NCBI GenBank assembly: GCA_008180335.1
Contig: VTEF01000007.1
Coordinates: forward strand, 564 to 64,563
Source of the DNA: Priestia megaterium
GTDB taxonomy: Bacteria > Bacillota > Bacilli > Bacillales > Bacillaceae_H
Length of the DNA: 64,000 bases
Direction of reading: 5' to 3'
The translations under genes and the position numbers were made by a program. This document shows, piece by piece, positions 35,993 to 44,292 of this stretch. Position 1 is the first letter of the stretch, and every line of letters starts with the position of its first letter. The notes under the pieces are model-generated. The model was not told where the DNA came from, did not search any database, and saw nothing but the letters and a program-made list of their open reading frames with translations.

Positions 35993-36517
35993 ATGAATAC
36001 AAAAGTTTTAGTATCTTTATCATTATTGGTTGGGATCGGAGCAGTGTTGCACACCATTGTGCCACCTATTTTATTTGGAATGAAACCAGACATGATGTTA
36101 ACCATGATGTTTTTAGGAATTTTATTATTTCCAGGCATTAAAAATGTCTTATTGCTTGGTTTCACAACAGCTGTCATTTCAGCTCTAACGACAAGCTTTC
36201 CTGGTGGTCAAATTGCTAATATAATTGATAAGCCGATTACTGCTTTTATCTTCTTTGGATTATTGGTGATTATTAGTAAAGTAACAACCCTTAAAACACC
36301 AACTGCTGCTGCATTAACAGCTGTTGGCACACTTGTGTCCGGTGTTATTTTCTTATCAGCAGCCGCTATTTTAGTCGGCTTACCTGGTGGATTAATTGCA
36401 CTAATTACAGGTGTTGTGTTGCCTGCTGCTGTTGTTAATACAATTGTGATGGTTGTCATTTATCCAATTGTTCAAACAGTGTTAAAACGTACAAACATTT
36501 CAGCAAAATTATCATAA
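35993..36517 (+). CDS. trpP: tryptophan transporter TrpP
   Basis: Small membrane carrier of 174 residues with about five hydrophobic helices, of the ECF-S-like tryptophan transporter family (YhaG). The motif TTSFPGGQIANIIDKPITAF is the recognisable centre. The position after serC is that of trpP in B. subtilis. The leader carries a TRAP-type triplet array over the start, so import should be shut off translationally when tryptophan is plentiful. A likely -10 TATAAT is at 35908-35913. Confidence 0.92.
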   Translation: MNTKVLVSLSLLVGIGAVLHTIVPPILFGMKPDMMLTMMFLGILLFPGIKNVLLLGFTTAVISALTTSFPGGQIANIIDKPITAFIFFGLLVIISKVTTLKTPTAAALTAVGTLVSGVIFLSAAAILVGLPGGLIALITGVVLPAAVVNTIVMVVIYPIVQTVLKRTNISAKLS

Positions 36518-36521
36518 CCTT

Positions 36522-36552
36522 AAGAGCCTGTTGATTAATCAGGCTCTTTTTT
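36522..36552 (+). terminator. trpP terminator
   Basis: AAGAGCCTG/CAGGCTCTT stem (36522-36530, 36540-36548) plus T run. Confidence 0.88.
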
Positions 36553-36657
36553 GTATGAATACTTCAGCCATTAATAAAGAATTGGCTTGCCAACTGCAGA
36601 ACAAAACTTAAATCTAAATCATTGTGACAAGTTAAATTGATGTTTATTTTTTATCTG

Positions 36658-36837
36658 CTAGGTAACATAATACAATATAAGCCCCAATACCAAACAAACT
36701 GAAGCCATTAATAAACATGTGATTGCGCGTTTTTTTAAGATATGCTTCGGTGGATATGAGGCTGTGCGCTGCAACAAGTTAAACAAACGAAGGCCAATCA
36801 CAAGAAAAAATAGACTAATTAGAAAGAATAAAAACAC
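36658..36837 (-). CDS. small two-helix membrane protein with GTG start
   Basis: A 59-codon gene read on the minus strand from GTG 36837, with GGGAGGG six bases upstream. Two hydrophobic helices (FLFFLISLFFLVIGL and ITCLLMASVCLVLGLILYYV) flank a basic loop RTASYPPKHILKKRA. The strong ribosome-binding site and clean two-helix design argue for a real gene; an ORF of 73 codons on the opposite strand is its shadow. I recognise no family. It lies between trpP and yhaH. Confidence 0.7.
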   Translation of the reverse strand: MFLFFLISLFFLVIGLRLFNLLQRTASYPPKHILKKRAITCLLMASVCLVLGLILYYVT

Positions 36838-36936
36838 AGCAATCCCTCCCTTCTACCACATTATGCATACTTTGTCTTGCATATGTCGTAATCTGATACC
36901 GAAAGCAGAAATTACTTTATACATAGGAGTGGTTAT

Positions 36937-37311
36937 ATGAGCCGTATAAAATCTCTAGTTGCAGGAGTGATTCTCGGAGGCGCTGCTGCCGCCATTACAA
37001 CACTAGTAGTAACTCCTTATTCAGGTAAGGAATTAAAAGATCGAATAAAGCATGAGAAAGACCATTTACTCCATATCCAAAAGGATTTTGCGAAAAAAAT
37101 AACTTGTTTAAAGGAACAACTACAAATGACCGCTCAGGAAGGAAATACTATAGTGAAAAATATCTCAAAAGACCTTTCAAAAACAGCGAGTCAATTCACA
37201 GAGGACATTCGTCCACATCAGCAGTCCATTCAATCTCATCTACAAGAAATTGAACATTCACTTTCACACCTTGAAGAGCATGTACAGACAACTAAAAAAC
37301 AACGAAAATAA
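36937..37311 (+). CDS. yhaH: YtxH-domain protein YhaH
   Basis: A 124-residue protein with one glycine-rich membrane segment (SLVAGVILGGAAAAITTLVV) followed by TPYSGKELKDRI, the YtxH-family hallmark, and a long charged coiled-coil region. It sits just upstream of hpr, as in B. subtilis. YtxH proteins are general-stress proteins of unknown role. The start follows ATAGGAGTGG. Confidence 0.88.
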   Translation: MSRIKSLVAGVILGGAAAAITTLVVTPYSGKELKDRIKHEKDHLLHIQKDFAKKITCLKEQLQMTAQEGNTIVKNISKDLSKTASQFTEDIRPHQQSIQSHLQEIEHSLSHLEEHVQTTKKQRK

Positions 37312-37318
37312 CAGCTGT

Positions 37319-37347
37319 AAAAAAGAAGGTATATATACCTTCTTTTT
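37319..37347 (+). terminator. yhaH terminator
   Basis: AAAAGAAGGTATAT is followed by its own inverse and a T run (37319-37347), making a compact hairpin. Confidence 0.8.
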
Positions 37348-37450
37348 TAATTTTTTAAAATTTCGTAAATTTACATCTTTATAATTTTTTATTTTATTGG
37401 CATAATAGAATATAAATAAAAAGCAACTGAGCTAAAGTAGGTGGGAGAAG

Positions 37451-38050
37451 ATGAAAAAGACAAATGATCAAAGTTACGATTTAAAAGAAGCACTTTTATT
37501 TAGCCAACGCATTGCCCAATTGAGTAAAGCACTGTGGAAAAGCGTAGAAAAAGACTGGCAGCAGTGGATTAAGCCTTATGATTTAAATATTAATGAACAC
37601 CACATTCTTTGGATTTCTTATCATTTAAATGGAGCTTCAATTTCAGAGATTGCTAAATTTGGTGTGATGCACGTGTCTACTGCATTTAATTTTTCAAAGA
37701 AGCTAGAAGAACGAGGCTTACTGGAGTTCTCAAAGAAAGAAAGTGATAAGAGAAATACGTACATCCAACTGACGAAGGAAGGAGAAGCTATCTTACTAGA
37801 TTTGATGGAACATTACGAACCTTCTAAAAATTCAGTTTTTAGCGGAGCTCTACCATTACGAGATTTGTATGGTAAATTCCCTGAGTTTATGGAATTGATG
37901 ACTGTCATTCGCAAAATCTACGGGGAAGATTTTATGGACATTTTCGAACGCTCTTTTTGCCATATTGAAGAAGAGTTTGTAGACGAAGGTGGCAAATTAG
38001 TCAAAAAAGAAGCAAACGTGACTGATCAGCAAGAAAGCATTTCTAATTAA
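37451..38050 (+). CDS. hpr: MarR-family transition-state regulator Hpr (ScoC)
   Basis: A DNA-binding repressor of 199 residues that controls protease, motility and sporulation genes in the transition to stationary phase. The winged helix-turn-helix is [30 protein letters not shown], followed by the wing [14 protein letters not shown]. The extended C-terminal helix region is typical of Hpr rather than general MarR. It converges with yhaI with only 3 bp between the stops and no obvious hairpin. The start follows AGGTGGGAG. Confidence 0.95.
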   Translation: MKKTNDQSYDLKEALLFSQRIAQLSKALWKSVEKDWQQWIKPYDLNINEHHILWISYHLNGASISEIAKFGVMHVSTAFNFSKKLEERGLLEFSKKESDKRNTYIQLTKEGEAILLDLMEHYEPSKNSVFSGALPLRDLYGKFPEFMELMTVIRKIYGEDFMDIFERSFCHIEEEFVDEGGKLVKKEANVTDQQESISN

Positions 38051-38053
38051 CAC

Positions 38054-38398
38054 TTAGTCACGAATCCATTGTATAATTTCAAATAATTCACTCATTACAT
38101 CTTTATAAGAACTCTGATGAATAAGCGATTGTACTGTCTCTCTTGGCGTTAATTTATAATTAAGCATACCAACAAATTGTGTAAGAAGCGGAACAAAGTC
38201 AGTGAGCCCTTCCGCTTTTTGCTCAATGTATTCTTCTTTAATTTCTTCACAAAGAATTAACACTTCTTCGACTTCTCGTTTTGTTAACTCTTTCTGCACA
38301 ACTAATTCAATAAATGGCTTTGCCTCTTTCTCTGGTGTTCCTGCTAATAATTTAATATAATACTCTAAACGTGATACTCGAGATTCCAAAGTTTCCAT
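38054..38398 (-). CDS. yhaI: DUF1878 family protein YhaI
   Basis: A 114-residue, largely helical protein with a short coiled-coil start (METLESRVSRLEYYIKLL), matching in length, place and text the YhaI (DUF1878) family of Bacillus. The function is unknown. It faces hpr tail to tail, so antisense read-through between them is possible. Confidence 0.85.
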   Translation of the reverse strand: METLESRVSRLEYYIKLLAGTPEKEAKPFIELVVQKELTKREVEEVLILCEEIKEEYIEQKAEGLTDFVPLLTQFVGMLNYKLTPRETVQSLIHQSSYKDVMSELFEIIQWIRD

Positions 38399-38763
38399 CC
38401 TCTACCCTACTCCTTCAACGTTCATGTCCCTACTCCATATTGTACATGATTCTTTACGGTTCTTCCAAATAATTCTTCCCCTCATCTAATAAAACAATTT
38501 TGACCTCTTCCTTTTATGTTAAACCAGCTTACTTCCTATTTTGTTTCATTATTTGAATACAACCTTAAAGAACATTTCAACTCATTATTGTTGAGTTTTA
38601 CGCCCTTCTAATAAAAGGAAGTTTCACTTTAATGCTATCTATTTTTCATTTTTTTTGGTAATGTTAATATTGATATATTTAACTTCATACAATTTTTAAC
38701 TATATAGAGATGATAAATATACAGATGATTGACATACTGATTTTTGTTAGGGGGATCCAGTAT
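38399..38763. other. intergenic region upstream of a small membrane gene
   Basis: It is AT-rich and contains a possible promoter TTAACT, 16 bp, TATATA (near 38679-38706). I see no gene. Confidence 0.35.
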
Positions 38764-38943
38764 ATGTACATATTTTTTATACCATTTGCTTTATTCATTT
38801 TATTTTACATTAATACATTAACAAATACATTATGTATGCAAAAAGAAATTCCAGAGGAAAAACAGCCAAAAGTATTTCGTACTATTAATATTTTAATTAC
38901 AATATTACTCATTTCTTCCTATATCGAAGTGCTATTCACTTAA
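38764..38943 (+). CDS. small two-helix membrane protein
   Basis: A 59-residue protein: helix one (IFFIPFALFILFYINTL), a loop LCMQKEIPEEKQPKVFR, helix two (INILITILLISSYIEVL). It starts at ATG 38764 after TAGGGGG; the frame is open for 18 codons before it but lacks a site. A terminator follows at once. I recognise no family. Neighbours are yhaI and two sporulation peptides, so a sporulation role is possible but only inferred. Confidence 0.7.
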   Translation: MYIFFIPFALFILFYINTLTNTLCMQKEIPEEKQPKVFRTINILITILLISSYIEVLFT

Positions 38944-38949
38944 AGAAGA

Positions 38950-38977
38950 CGGTGAAACCAACTTCACCGCCTTTTTT
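38950..38977 (+). terminator. terminator of the small membrane gene
   Basis: CGGTGAA/TTCACCG stem (38950-38956, 38963-38969) with six T after. The yjcZ-like gene converges here. Confidence 0.8.
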
Positions 38978-38987
38978 ATATAACATT

Positions 38988-39077
38988 TTAACATAAGCAT
39001 CCGCAACCGATGATTATTAATAAAATAAATAACACAACGATTAACGCAAAGTTGTTCCCGTATCCATGCACTCCCAT
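38988..39077 (-). CDS. YjcZ-family sporulation peptide (copy 1)
   Basis: A 29-residue peptide, MGVHGYGNN followed by a hydrophobic helix FALIVVLFILLIIIG and a Cys-rich end CGCLC. This pattern (Gly/Tyr-rich start, one helix, Cys at the end) is that of the YjcZ family of small sporulation membrane peptides. The ATG follows GGAGGAAGC. A second copy lies 38 bp upstream on the same strand. Confidence 0.85.
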   Translation of the reverse strand: MGVHGYGNNFALIVVLFILLIIIGCGCLC

Positions 39078-39114
39078 TATGCTTCCTCCTTTCTCTTTGC
39101 AATTCATTTATCAA

Positions 39115-39201
39115 CTAACAGTAACAAGCACATCCGATAATCACTAATAAGATAAATAACACCACCAATAAAGAAAAGCTGTTTCCGTAACCGTGACTCA
39201 T
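39115..39201 (-). CDS. YjcZ-family sporulation peptide (copy 2)
   Basis: A 28-residue peptide, MSHGYGNSF followed by SLLVVLFILLVIIG and the end CACYC, closely like copy 1. The ATG follows AAAGGAGGTG, a very strong site. The two genes form a tandem pair, probably a duplication. YjcZ-like peptides are made in the mother cell and found with the spore; their role is unknown. Confidence 0.87.
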   Translation of the reverse strand: MSHGYGNSFSLLVVLFILLVIIGCACYC

Positions 39202-39518
39202 ACGAGCACCTCCTTTATTTACTAATACTGCATGTTATGCACCAATAAGCATAAACGTCTAGGCATCTATCACGTTTTCGGTAATTATTTCGCCCTGCTG
39301 TTCATTTGCATGATATGTAACAGCTCGTACAAAGGATTCTTTATGAGGCCGGTCGATGGCATAAGTATAGCTGTTCATCAACTTCATGATGTATTCAATC
39401 TACAATGTATCTCTACTTTATTTCCATTTTATTTCGTTAACACAAGAAAATATGATATAGTAAAAATTATGAGTTAAACTACACTTTAAGTAAAAACAAT
39501 GAGTAGGAGTGTTTAGGT
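39202..39518. other. intergenic region yjcZ-like - prsA
   Basis: It holds a likely prsA -10 TATAGT (39456-39461) and a weak candidate small gene on the minus strand (39259-39387). Confidence 0.4.
39259..39387 (-). CDS. possible small protein (42 aa), low certainty
   Basis: A minus-strand frame starting MKLMNSYTYAIDRPHKES and ending ITENVIDA. The composition looks like a soluble, charged peptide, but I see no good ribosome-binding site or known family. It could be a remnant of an older gene. Confidence 0.28.
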   Translation of the reverse strand: MKLMNSYTYAIDRPHKESFVRAVTYHANEQQGEIITENVIDA

Positions 39519-40421
39519 ATGAAAAAGAGCTTAATTGCGCTATCCACAGCAGCAAGTATCGTTGCTTTAACAGCATGTAACAACGATGCTTCAGATGCAA
39601 ATGATTCATCAAAAGTTATTGTAGAAACAGATGCAGGAAATGTAACGCAAGGTGAATTGTACCAAGAGATGAAAACATTAATTGGACAAGATCAATTTAA
39701 CACGTTAGTACGCAATGTCGTTGACGAAAAAGTACTAAGTGAAAAATATAAAATTACAGATAAAGAACTTGATAAAGAGCTTGAAAACTTAAGAGCGCAA
39801 TATGGTGACCAAATTGACACTGCCATTCAACAAAATGGAGAAGACACTGTAAAAGACATGTTAAAAGTGGACCTTTTACGTGATAAAGTAGCAACAGCTG
39901 ATATTAAAGTATCAGAAAAAGAGCTGAAAGAAGCTTATGAAGCGAAAAAGCCTGAAATTCGTGCTAGCCACATTCTAGTTGAAGATGAAAAAACTGCAAA
40001 AGAAGTTAAAGCAAAACTTGATAAAGGCGAAGATTTCGCTAAGCTAGCTGAAGAATATTCAACTGATAAAGCTTCAGCTCAAAAAGGCGGCGACTTAGGT
40101 TTCTTCGGAGCCGGCGAAATGGTGCCTGCGTTTCAAGAGGCGGCGTACAAACTTAAAAAAGGTGAAGTAAGTGCTCCAGTAAAATCGGATTACGGCTATC
40201 ACATCATTAAATTAGTCGATAAAAAAGAATTAGCTTCCTATAAAGAGATGAAAGATGAGCTTGAAACAGAAATTAAACGTTCAAAAGTAGACCAAGCTAC
40301 ATTAGAGAAGAAGCTGAAGGAAGAACTAGATAAAGCTAATGTAAAAGTAAAAGATAAGAAAATTGAACCAGCATTCGAAGTGAAAGCAGAAGACGCTGCA
40401 TCAAATTCTGATGAGAAATAA
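39519..40421 (+). CDS. prsA: foldase lipoprotein PrsA (parvulin PPIase)
   Basis: A lipoprotein on the outer face of the membrane that helps secreted proteins fold; 300 residues. The signal peptide ends with lipobox ALTAC (cysteine 20). A chaperone-like N-terminal region (about 25-140) precedes the parvulin domain (about 145-235), which has RASHILVEDEKTAKEV, GGDLGFFGAGEMVPAF and YGYHIIKL. A charged C-terminal tail follows. The gene is in its B. subtilis neighbourhood, beside yhaL and yhaM. The start follows TAGGAGTG; a strong terminator follows. Confidence 0.96.
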   Translation: MKKSLIALSTAASIVALTACNNDASDANDSSKVIVETDAGNVTQGELYQEMKTLIGQDQFNTLVRNVVDEKVLSEKYKITDKELDKELENLRAQYGDQIDTAIQQNGEDTVKDMLKVDLLRDKVATADIKVSEKELKEAYEAKKPEIRASHILVEDEKTAKEVKAKLDKGEDFAKLAEEYSTDKASAQKGGDLGFFGAGEMVPAFQEAAYKLKKGEVSAPVKSDYGYHIIKLVDKKELASYKEMKDELETEIKRSKVDQATLEKKLKEELDKANVKVKDKKIEPAFEVKAEDAASNSDEK

Positions 40422-40424
40422 GAA

Positions 40425-40458
40425 ACAGCCGGCCAAATGATTGGCCGGCTGTTTTTTA
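40425..40458 (+). terminator. prsA terminator
   Basis: A GC-rich 13-bp stem AACAGCCGGCCAA/TTGGCCGGCTGTT (40425-40437, 40442-40454) and T run. Confidence 0.92.
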
Positions 40459-40532
40459 TTCATATGTCTTCACATTTTCTTAGTAAAGCTAAACATTCAA
40501 CGGAATGAAAGATGACCTAATTCTACTAACAG

Positions 40533-40715
40533 TCAGACAGATTTGCTATTGCGGCGATCTTTCTCTACATTCATACGATCAATAAACACTTGACCTTCTT
40601 GCTCAATAAATGCATCATCTATTTGTTTTTCTTGTTGCGCAGAACGAATCGCCATAAAGCCACTGAAGAAAATACCTGCAACGACTAAATAAATCCACAT
40701 CGGTAATGTCACCAT
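40533..40715 (-). CDS. yhaL: sporulation membrane protein YhaL
   Basis: A 60-residue protein with one N-terminal helix (LPMWIYLVVAGIFFSGFMAI) and a charged tail (QQEKQIDDAFIEQEGQVFIDRM), matching YhaL of B. subtilis, which is made under sporulation control. I start at ATG 40715 after GGGGGAT; an upstream GTG (40730) would overlap that site. It lies between prsA and yhaM on the minus strand, as in B. subtilis. Confidence 0.85.
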   Translation of the reverse strand: MVTLPMWIYLVVAGIFFSGFMAIRSAQQEKQIDDAFIEQEGQVFIDRMNVEKDRRNSKSV

Positions 40716-40793
40716 ATTCCAATCCCCCACATTCGTTATTTACAACAACTATATGTACAAGGCGTGAACATTATACCAAAAGAAGACAAGCTT

Positions 40794-41738
40794 TTAATCA
40801 ATTGTAGGCTTGTAAAACGCTCGGTTATCTAATGCAAAAATACGTTCCGTGAACTCTCCAGGTTTTGCTTTATCTAATGCTCGGTCAAGCATGTTCATCT
40901 TCGCGTCTACGTTGTCAATTAAATGAAGCATTTCTGCTTCTTTAATTAATGGCTTTTTAGGGCTGCCCCATTCTTCTTTTCCATGATGTGATAATACAAG
41001 ATGTTGAAGAAGAAGCACTTCTTCTCCACTAATGCTTAATTCTTCTGCTGCTTTGCCAATTTCGTTTACCATAATAGAAATATGGCCTAATAAATTACCT
41101 TCTACTGTATAAGTCGTTGATACAGGACCTGATAATTCAAACACTTTTCCCAAATCGTGGAGAATCACGCCTGCATACAACAAGTCACGGTTTAGTGATG
41201 GATATAAGTCAGCAAATGCTTTTGCTAGCTTCAACATGGATACTACATGATAAGCTAATCCTGATACAAACTCATGATGATTCTTTGTCGCTGCCGGATA
41301 TTCTAAAAATGATGATTGATATTTGTTTAATAAATGACGAGTAACGCGCTGAATATTTGAGTTTTTCATTTCAAATATGCTTTGAGTAATATAATCAACC
41401 ATTTCTTCACGAGATAATGGTGCTACTTCTAGAAAATCAGAGGTACGAACGCCATCTTGCGGCTGTGCAGGACGAATATTTCGCACTTTCAGCTGATTAC
41501 GGCCTCTGTAATTCATTACTTCTCCTGCTACTTTTACAATTTTCTCAGCTGCATAATTTTCCTCATCTTCAGGTGAAGCATCCCAAAGTTTAGCTTCGAT
41601 ATCACCTGTTTTGTCCTGTAAAATAACCGTTAAAAAAGGTTTGCCATTACTTGCAATTCCTCGTGTTGAGGATTTAATTAAGAAATACAAATCTACTTGT
41701 TCTCCCACTTCGTGTTGACCAATTCCTTTTGCCATCAT
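40794..41738 (-). CDS. yhaM: 3'-5' exoribonuclease YhaM
   Basis: Hydrolytic 3'-5' exoribonuclease of 314 residues acting in RNA turnover. An OB-fold domain (about 1-110) precedes an HD domain: H in [17 protein letters not shown] in [13 protein letters not shown], and H in [10 protein letters not shown] give the metal site. Two Met codons stand side by side after AAGGAGG; either could be the start. It lies upstream of yhaL on the same strand. Confidence 0.94.
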   Translation of the reverse strand: MMAKGIGQHEVGEQVDLYFLIKSSTRGIASNGKPFLTVILQDKTGDIEAKLWDASPEDEENYAAEKIVKVAGEVMNYRGRNQLKVRNIRPAQPQDGVRTSDFLEVAPLSREEMVDYITQSIFEMKNSNIQRVTRHLLNKYQSSFLEYPAATKNHHEFVSGLAYHVVSMLKLAKAFADLYPSLNRDLLYAGVILHDLGKVFELSGPVSTTYTVEGNLLGHISIMVNEIGKAAEELSISGEEVLLLQHLVLSHHGKEEWGSPKKPLIKEAEMLHLIDNVDAKMNMLDRALDKAKPGEFTERIFALDNRAFYKPTID

Positions 41739-41904
41739 CTTTTCCTCCTTGCAATTGTAACTAGTGACGATTTATTTCAGCTCTCATTTCTGAATGAATC
41801 TAGGTCGCCGTCATTATATTTTAAGCGTCTTTACCCTTTATTTTAACACCGCGCAAAATCGAATGCACGAGTAGGTACACAAAGAATCAAGCTAAAAGAA
41901 ATAT

Positions 41905-41937
41905 GGCATGATTCCGGTTGAATACCCGATTCATGCC
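41905..41937 (-). terminator. possible yhaP terminator
   Basis: GGCATGA (41905-41911) and TCATGCC (41931-41937) enclose further partial pairing; the minus-strand tail is T-rich but broken. Certainty is limited. Confidence 0.45.
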
Positions 41938-42001
41938 GTATGAGAGATACGCTTTTCTTATTGTCTGCTTCATAAGCGCTGGTTCAAACTTAAAATGACT
42001 T

Positions 42002-43264
42002 TTATTCATCATTTTTTTCTTTTTTCGTTAGTTGAATTGCCTTTTTAATGTCTTTAAAAGAAGACGACTGCCCATACATTAGTACGCCTCCTTTATAAAC
42101 TCTTGCTCCAAATAGAGCTAACACAACGATTGTACCAATTAAAAGGCCAATTGAAACAACAACTTCCCAAATCGGTACTGTTAACATTCCCACACGTAAA
42201 AACATGATCATAGGAGCGAAGAAAGGAATGAAAGACGTAATCGTGATAAATGGCGTATCTGGTTTTCCCAATCCAAACATAGCTATAATAAAAGCTGCGA
42301 CAATCATAAGTGTCATCGGTGTAATCATTTGCTGAACATCTTCAATTCGGCTCACAAGTGACCCTAAAAAAGCCGCTAAGGTTGCAAATAAAAAGTAACC
42401 TAAAATAAAAAATACAATTGCGTACAAAAATGTTTGGATAGGGATGTCCGAGAATCCTAAATACTCGAAAATCCCTTCTTGCTGTGTTGCTGAGTTTTTT
42501 TGCAAAGACGCATAACCAACTGTTAAAATAATGCCGAATTGAGTTAAGCTTAATAAAGCAATCCCAATAATTTTAGCGAACATTTGTGTAATCGGCGACA
42601 CACTCGATACTAAAATTTCCATTACGCGTGACGATTTCTCAGTTGCTACTTCCATTGCAATCATACTTCCGTACATGATGACTGCAAAATAAATAACAAA
42701 TAACAGCACATAGACAAGCCCTCTCGCTTGGCTTAGCTCTTCTTCTGTTTTTGCGTCCTCTACTAACGCTTCTCTCTCAAATGAAGCTGGACTGTAGAGT
42801 TGCTCAATTTTTTCCGGCTCTAACCCAAGCTTTTGAGTTGCCATTGCTGTCTTTGTTTGTTGAAGAGCTTGTTCTAATGATGAGGAAACCGTTGATTCTG
42901 CTAAAGATTGAGCTTTATAAACAGCTTGGGGTAACTGCTCTTGATTAACGGATAACTGTAAATAACCATCGATTTTTTCCTTTTCTACTGCTGCTTTCGC
43001 CTGTGTTTCCGACTTAAAAACTTTCAGCTTTATCTCCTTATCGATTGCGTTTATATTTTGCTGAAACAGTGTATATACTTCATTAGATTGATGAATTACC
43101 CCAACGGTCGTTCCGTCTTCATCCTTATTAAATGCATTGATAATCGTTTGAATGTTGGTGATGCCCAATAAAATAAGTACCGTAATTGCTGTTGTGATGA
43201 TAAAGGACTTTGTTTTTAATTTATTTAAATATGTATGAGAGACAATAATCCAAAACTTATTCAT
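42002..43264 (-). CDS. yhaP: ABC-2 type transporter permease YhaP (NatB-like)
   Basis: Membrane half of a NatAB-type exporter, 420 residues. One helix near the N-terminus (about 18-40), a large outside domain (about 45-175), then five to six helices. NatB-type proteins are sodium- or peptide-stress exporters; the cargo here is unknown. The ATG at 43264 overlaps the yhaQ stop by 8 nt (ATGAATAA), so they are co-translated. In B. subtilis yhaO and yhaN lie between yhaM and this gene; here they are absent. Confidence 0.88.
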   Translation of the reverse strand: MNKFWIIVSHTYLNKLKTKSFIITTAITVLILLGITNIQTIINAFNKDEDGTTVGVIHQSNEVYTLFQQNINAIDKEIKLKVFKSETQAKAAVEKEKIDGYLQLSVNQEQLPQAVYKAQSLAESTVSSSLEQALQQTKTAMATQKLGLEPEKIEQLYSPASFEREALVEDAKTEEELSQARGLVYVLLFVIYFAVIMYGSMIAMEVATEKSSRVMEILVSSVSPITQMFAKIIGIALLSLTQFGIILTVGYASLQKNSATQQEGIFEYLGFSDIPIQTFLYAIVFFILGYFLFATLAAFLGSLVSRIEDVQQMITPMTLMIVAAFIIAMFGLGKPDTPFITITSFIPFFAPMIMFLRVGMLTVPIWEVVVSIGLLIGTIVVLALFGARVYKGGVLMYGQSSSFKDIKKAIQLTKKEKNDE

Positions 43265-44156
43265 ACGAAGCACCTACCTTTTCAATGAAAATATCATTCA
43301 ACGAAGGCTCTTCTACTATAAATTTACGAATAAATGAAAAATCGCTTAACCCTTTGAAAATAGCTTGTGATACTTGTTCATTTTCAATTTGTAAAGATAC
43401 ACCTTCCACGGTTTGCTTTACTTTTAAGACACCATGAATATTTGCTAGCTTCTCAAAAGGTCCATCTCCATGCACAATCACATTTTTCTTGCCAAATGAT
43501 CGTTTTATTTCGCCTAATTTCCCATATACAACAGGCTGGCCATGATGCATAATACAAAGATGTTCACACAATTCTTCGACATGCTCCATTCGGTGGCTTG
43601 AAAATACAATAGTTGTTCCGCGCTTTTTCAAGTCAATAACAGCTGATTTTAACAGCTCTACATTGACAGGATCTAAACCGCTAAATGGTTCATCTAAAAT
43701 TAAAAGCTCAGGGCGATGGATAACCGATGCTATAAATTGAATTTTTTGCTGATTACCTTTTGATAACTCTTCTACTTTTTTCGCAGCATATTCAGGCACG
43801 TTAAATCTCGTCAGCCAATACTCCATTTCTTTTAAAATATCTGTTTTTTTCATTCCCCTTAGACGTCCTAAATAGACAAGTTGATCTTTCACTTTTAATT
43901 TGGGATATAACCCTCTTTCCTCAGGCAAATATCCGACAAGATGGCTTTGATTATATGTAATTCGTTCATCATTCCATGTAATTACACCAGACGATTGCTC
44001 AATTAACCCTAGTATCATTCGAAATGTAGTTGTTTTTCCTGCTCCATTTGCTCCTAAAAATCCAAATACTTCTCCTTTTGGAATATGCAAAGATAATTGT
44101 TTTACAGCTGTAAACGAACCGTACTTTTTGGAAACGTCTTTTAGTAAAAGTGACAT
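43257..44156 (-). CDS. yhaQ: ABC transporter ATP-binding protein YhaQ (NatA-like)
   Basis: ATPase partner of YhaP, 299 residues. Walker A GANGAGKTT (about 34-42), signature ELSKGNQQKI, Walker B LLILDEPFSGLDP and the switch histidine in SSHRMEHVEELC are present; the last 80 residues are the extra domain usual for NatA-type ATPases. The start follows AGGGAGAAA. Confidence 0.92.
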   Translation of the reverse strand: MSLLLKDVSKKYGSFTAVKQLSLHIPKGEVFGFLGANGAGKTTTFRMILGLIEQSSGVITWNDERITYNQSHLVGYLPEERGLYPKLKVKDQLVYLGRLRGMKKTDILKEMEYWLTRFNVPEYAAKKVEELSKGNQQKIQFIASVIHRPELLILDEPFSGLDPVNVELLKSAVIDLKKRGTTIVFSSHRMEHVEELCEHLCIMHHGQPVVYGKLGEIKRSFGKKNVIVHGDGPFEKLANIHGVLKVKQTVEGVSLQIENEQVSQAIFKGLSDFSFIRKFIVEEPSLNDIFIEKVGASYE

Positions 44157-44253
44157 TTTCTCCCTCCCCTAGTATTATCTATATTTATTTTATGGAAAAA
44201 TTATGAACATGTAAACCTTTGCAGGATTTTCTTGATTCGATTTCGAAAATAAG

Positions 44254-44276
44254 AAGTGAATAAACATTCACTTTTT
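44254..44276. promoter_or_regulatory. 8-bp-arm palindrome upstream of yhzC
   Basis: AAGTGAAT (44254-44261), AAAC, ATTCACTT (44266-44273) and then TTT. It is a perfect dyad just before the yhzC ribosome-binding site. It may be an operator (it resembles a shortened TGAATN..NATTCA TetR box) or a terminator/attenuator; I cannot decide. Confidence 0.5.
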
Positions 44277-44292
44277 AAAAGGAGCGATGATT

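Noticed and set aside
36719-36940. Plus-strand frame of 73 codons upstream of yhaH
   Set aside because: No ribosome-binding site and a composition unlike a protein; the minus strand holds a better supported two-helix membrane gene.
38932-39114. Minus-strand 60-codon frame across the yjcZ-like region
   Set aside because: It overlaps the first YjcZ-type gene in another frame and the terminator; the short YjcZ frames have strong ribosome sites and family features.
39232-39477. Plus-strand 81-codon frame upstream of prsA
   Set aside because: It has no Shine-Dalgarno site and runs through the prsA promoter; composition is Phe/Cys/His-rich as in shadow frames.
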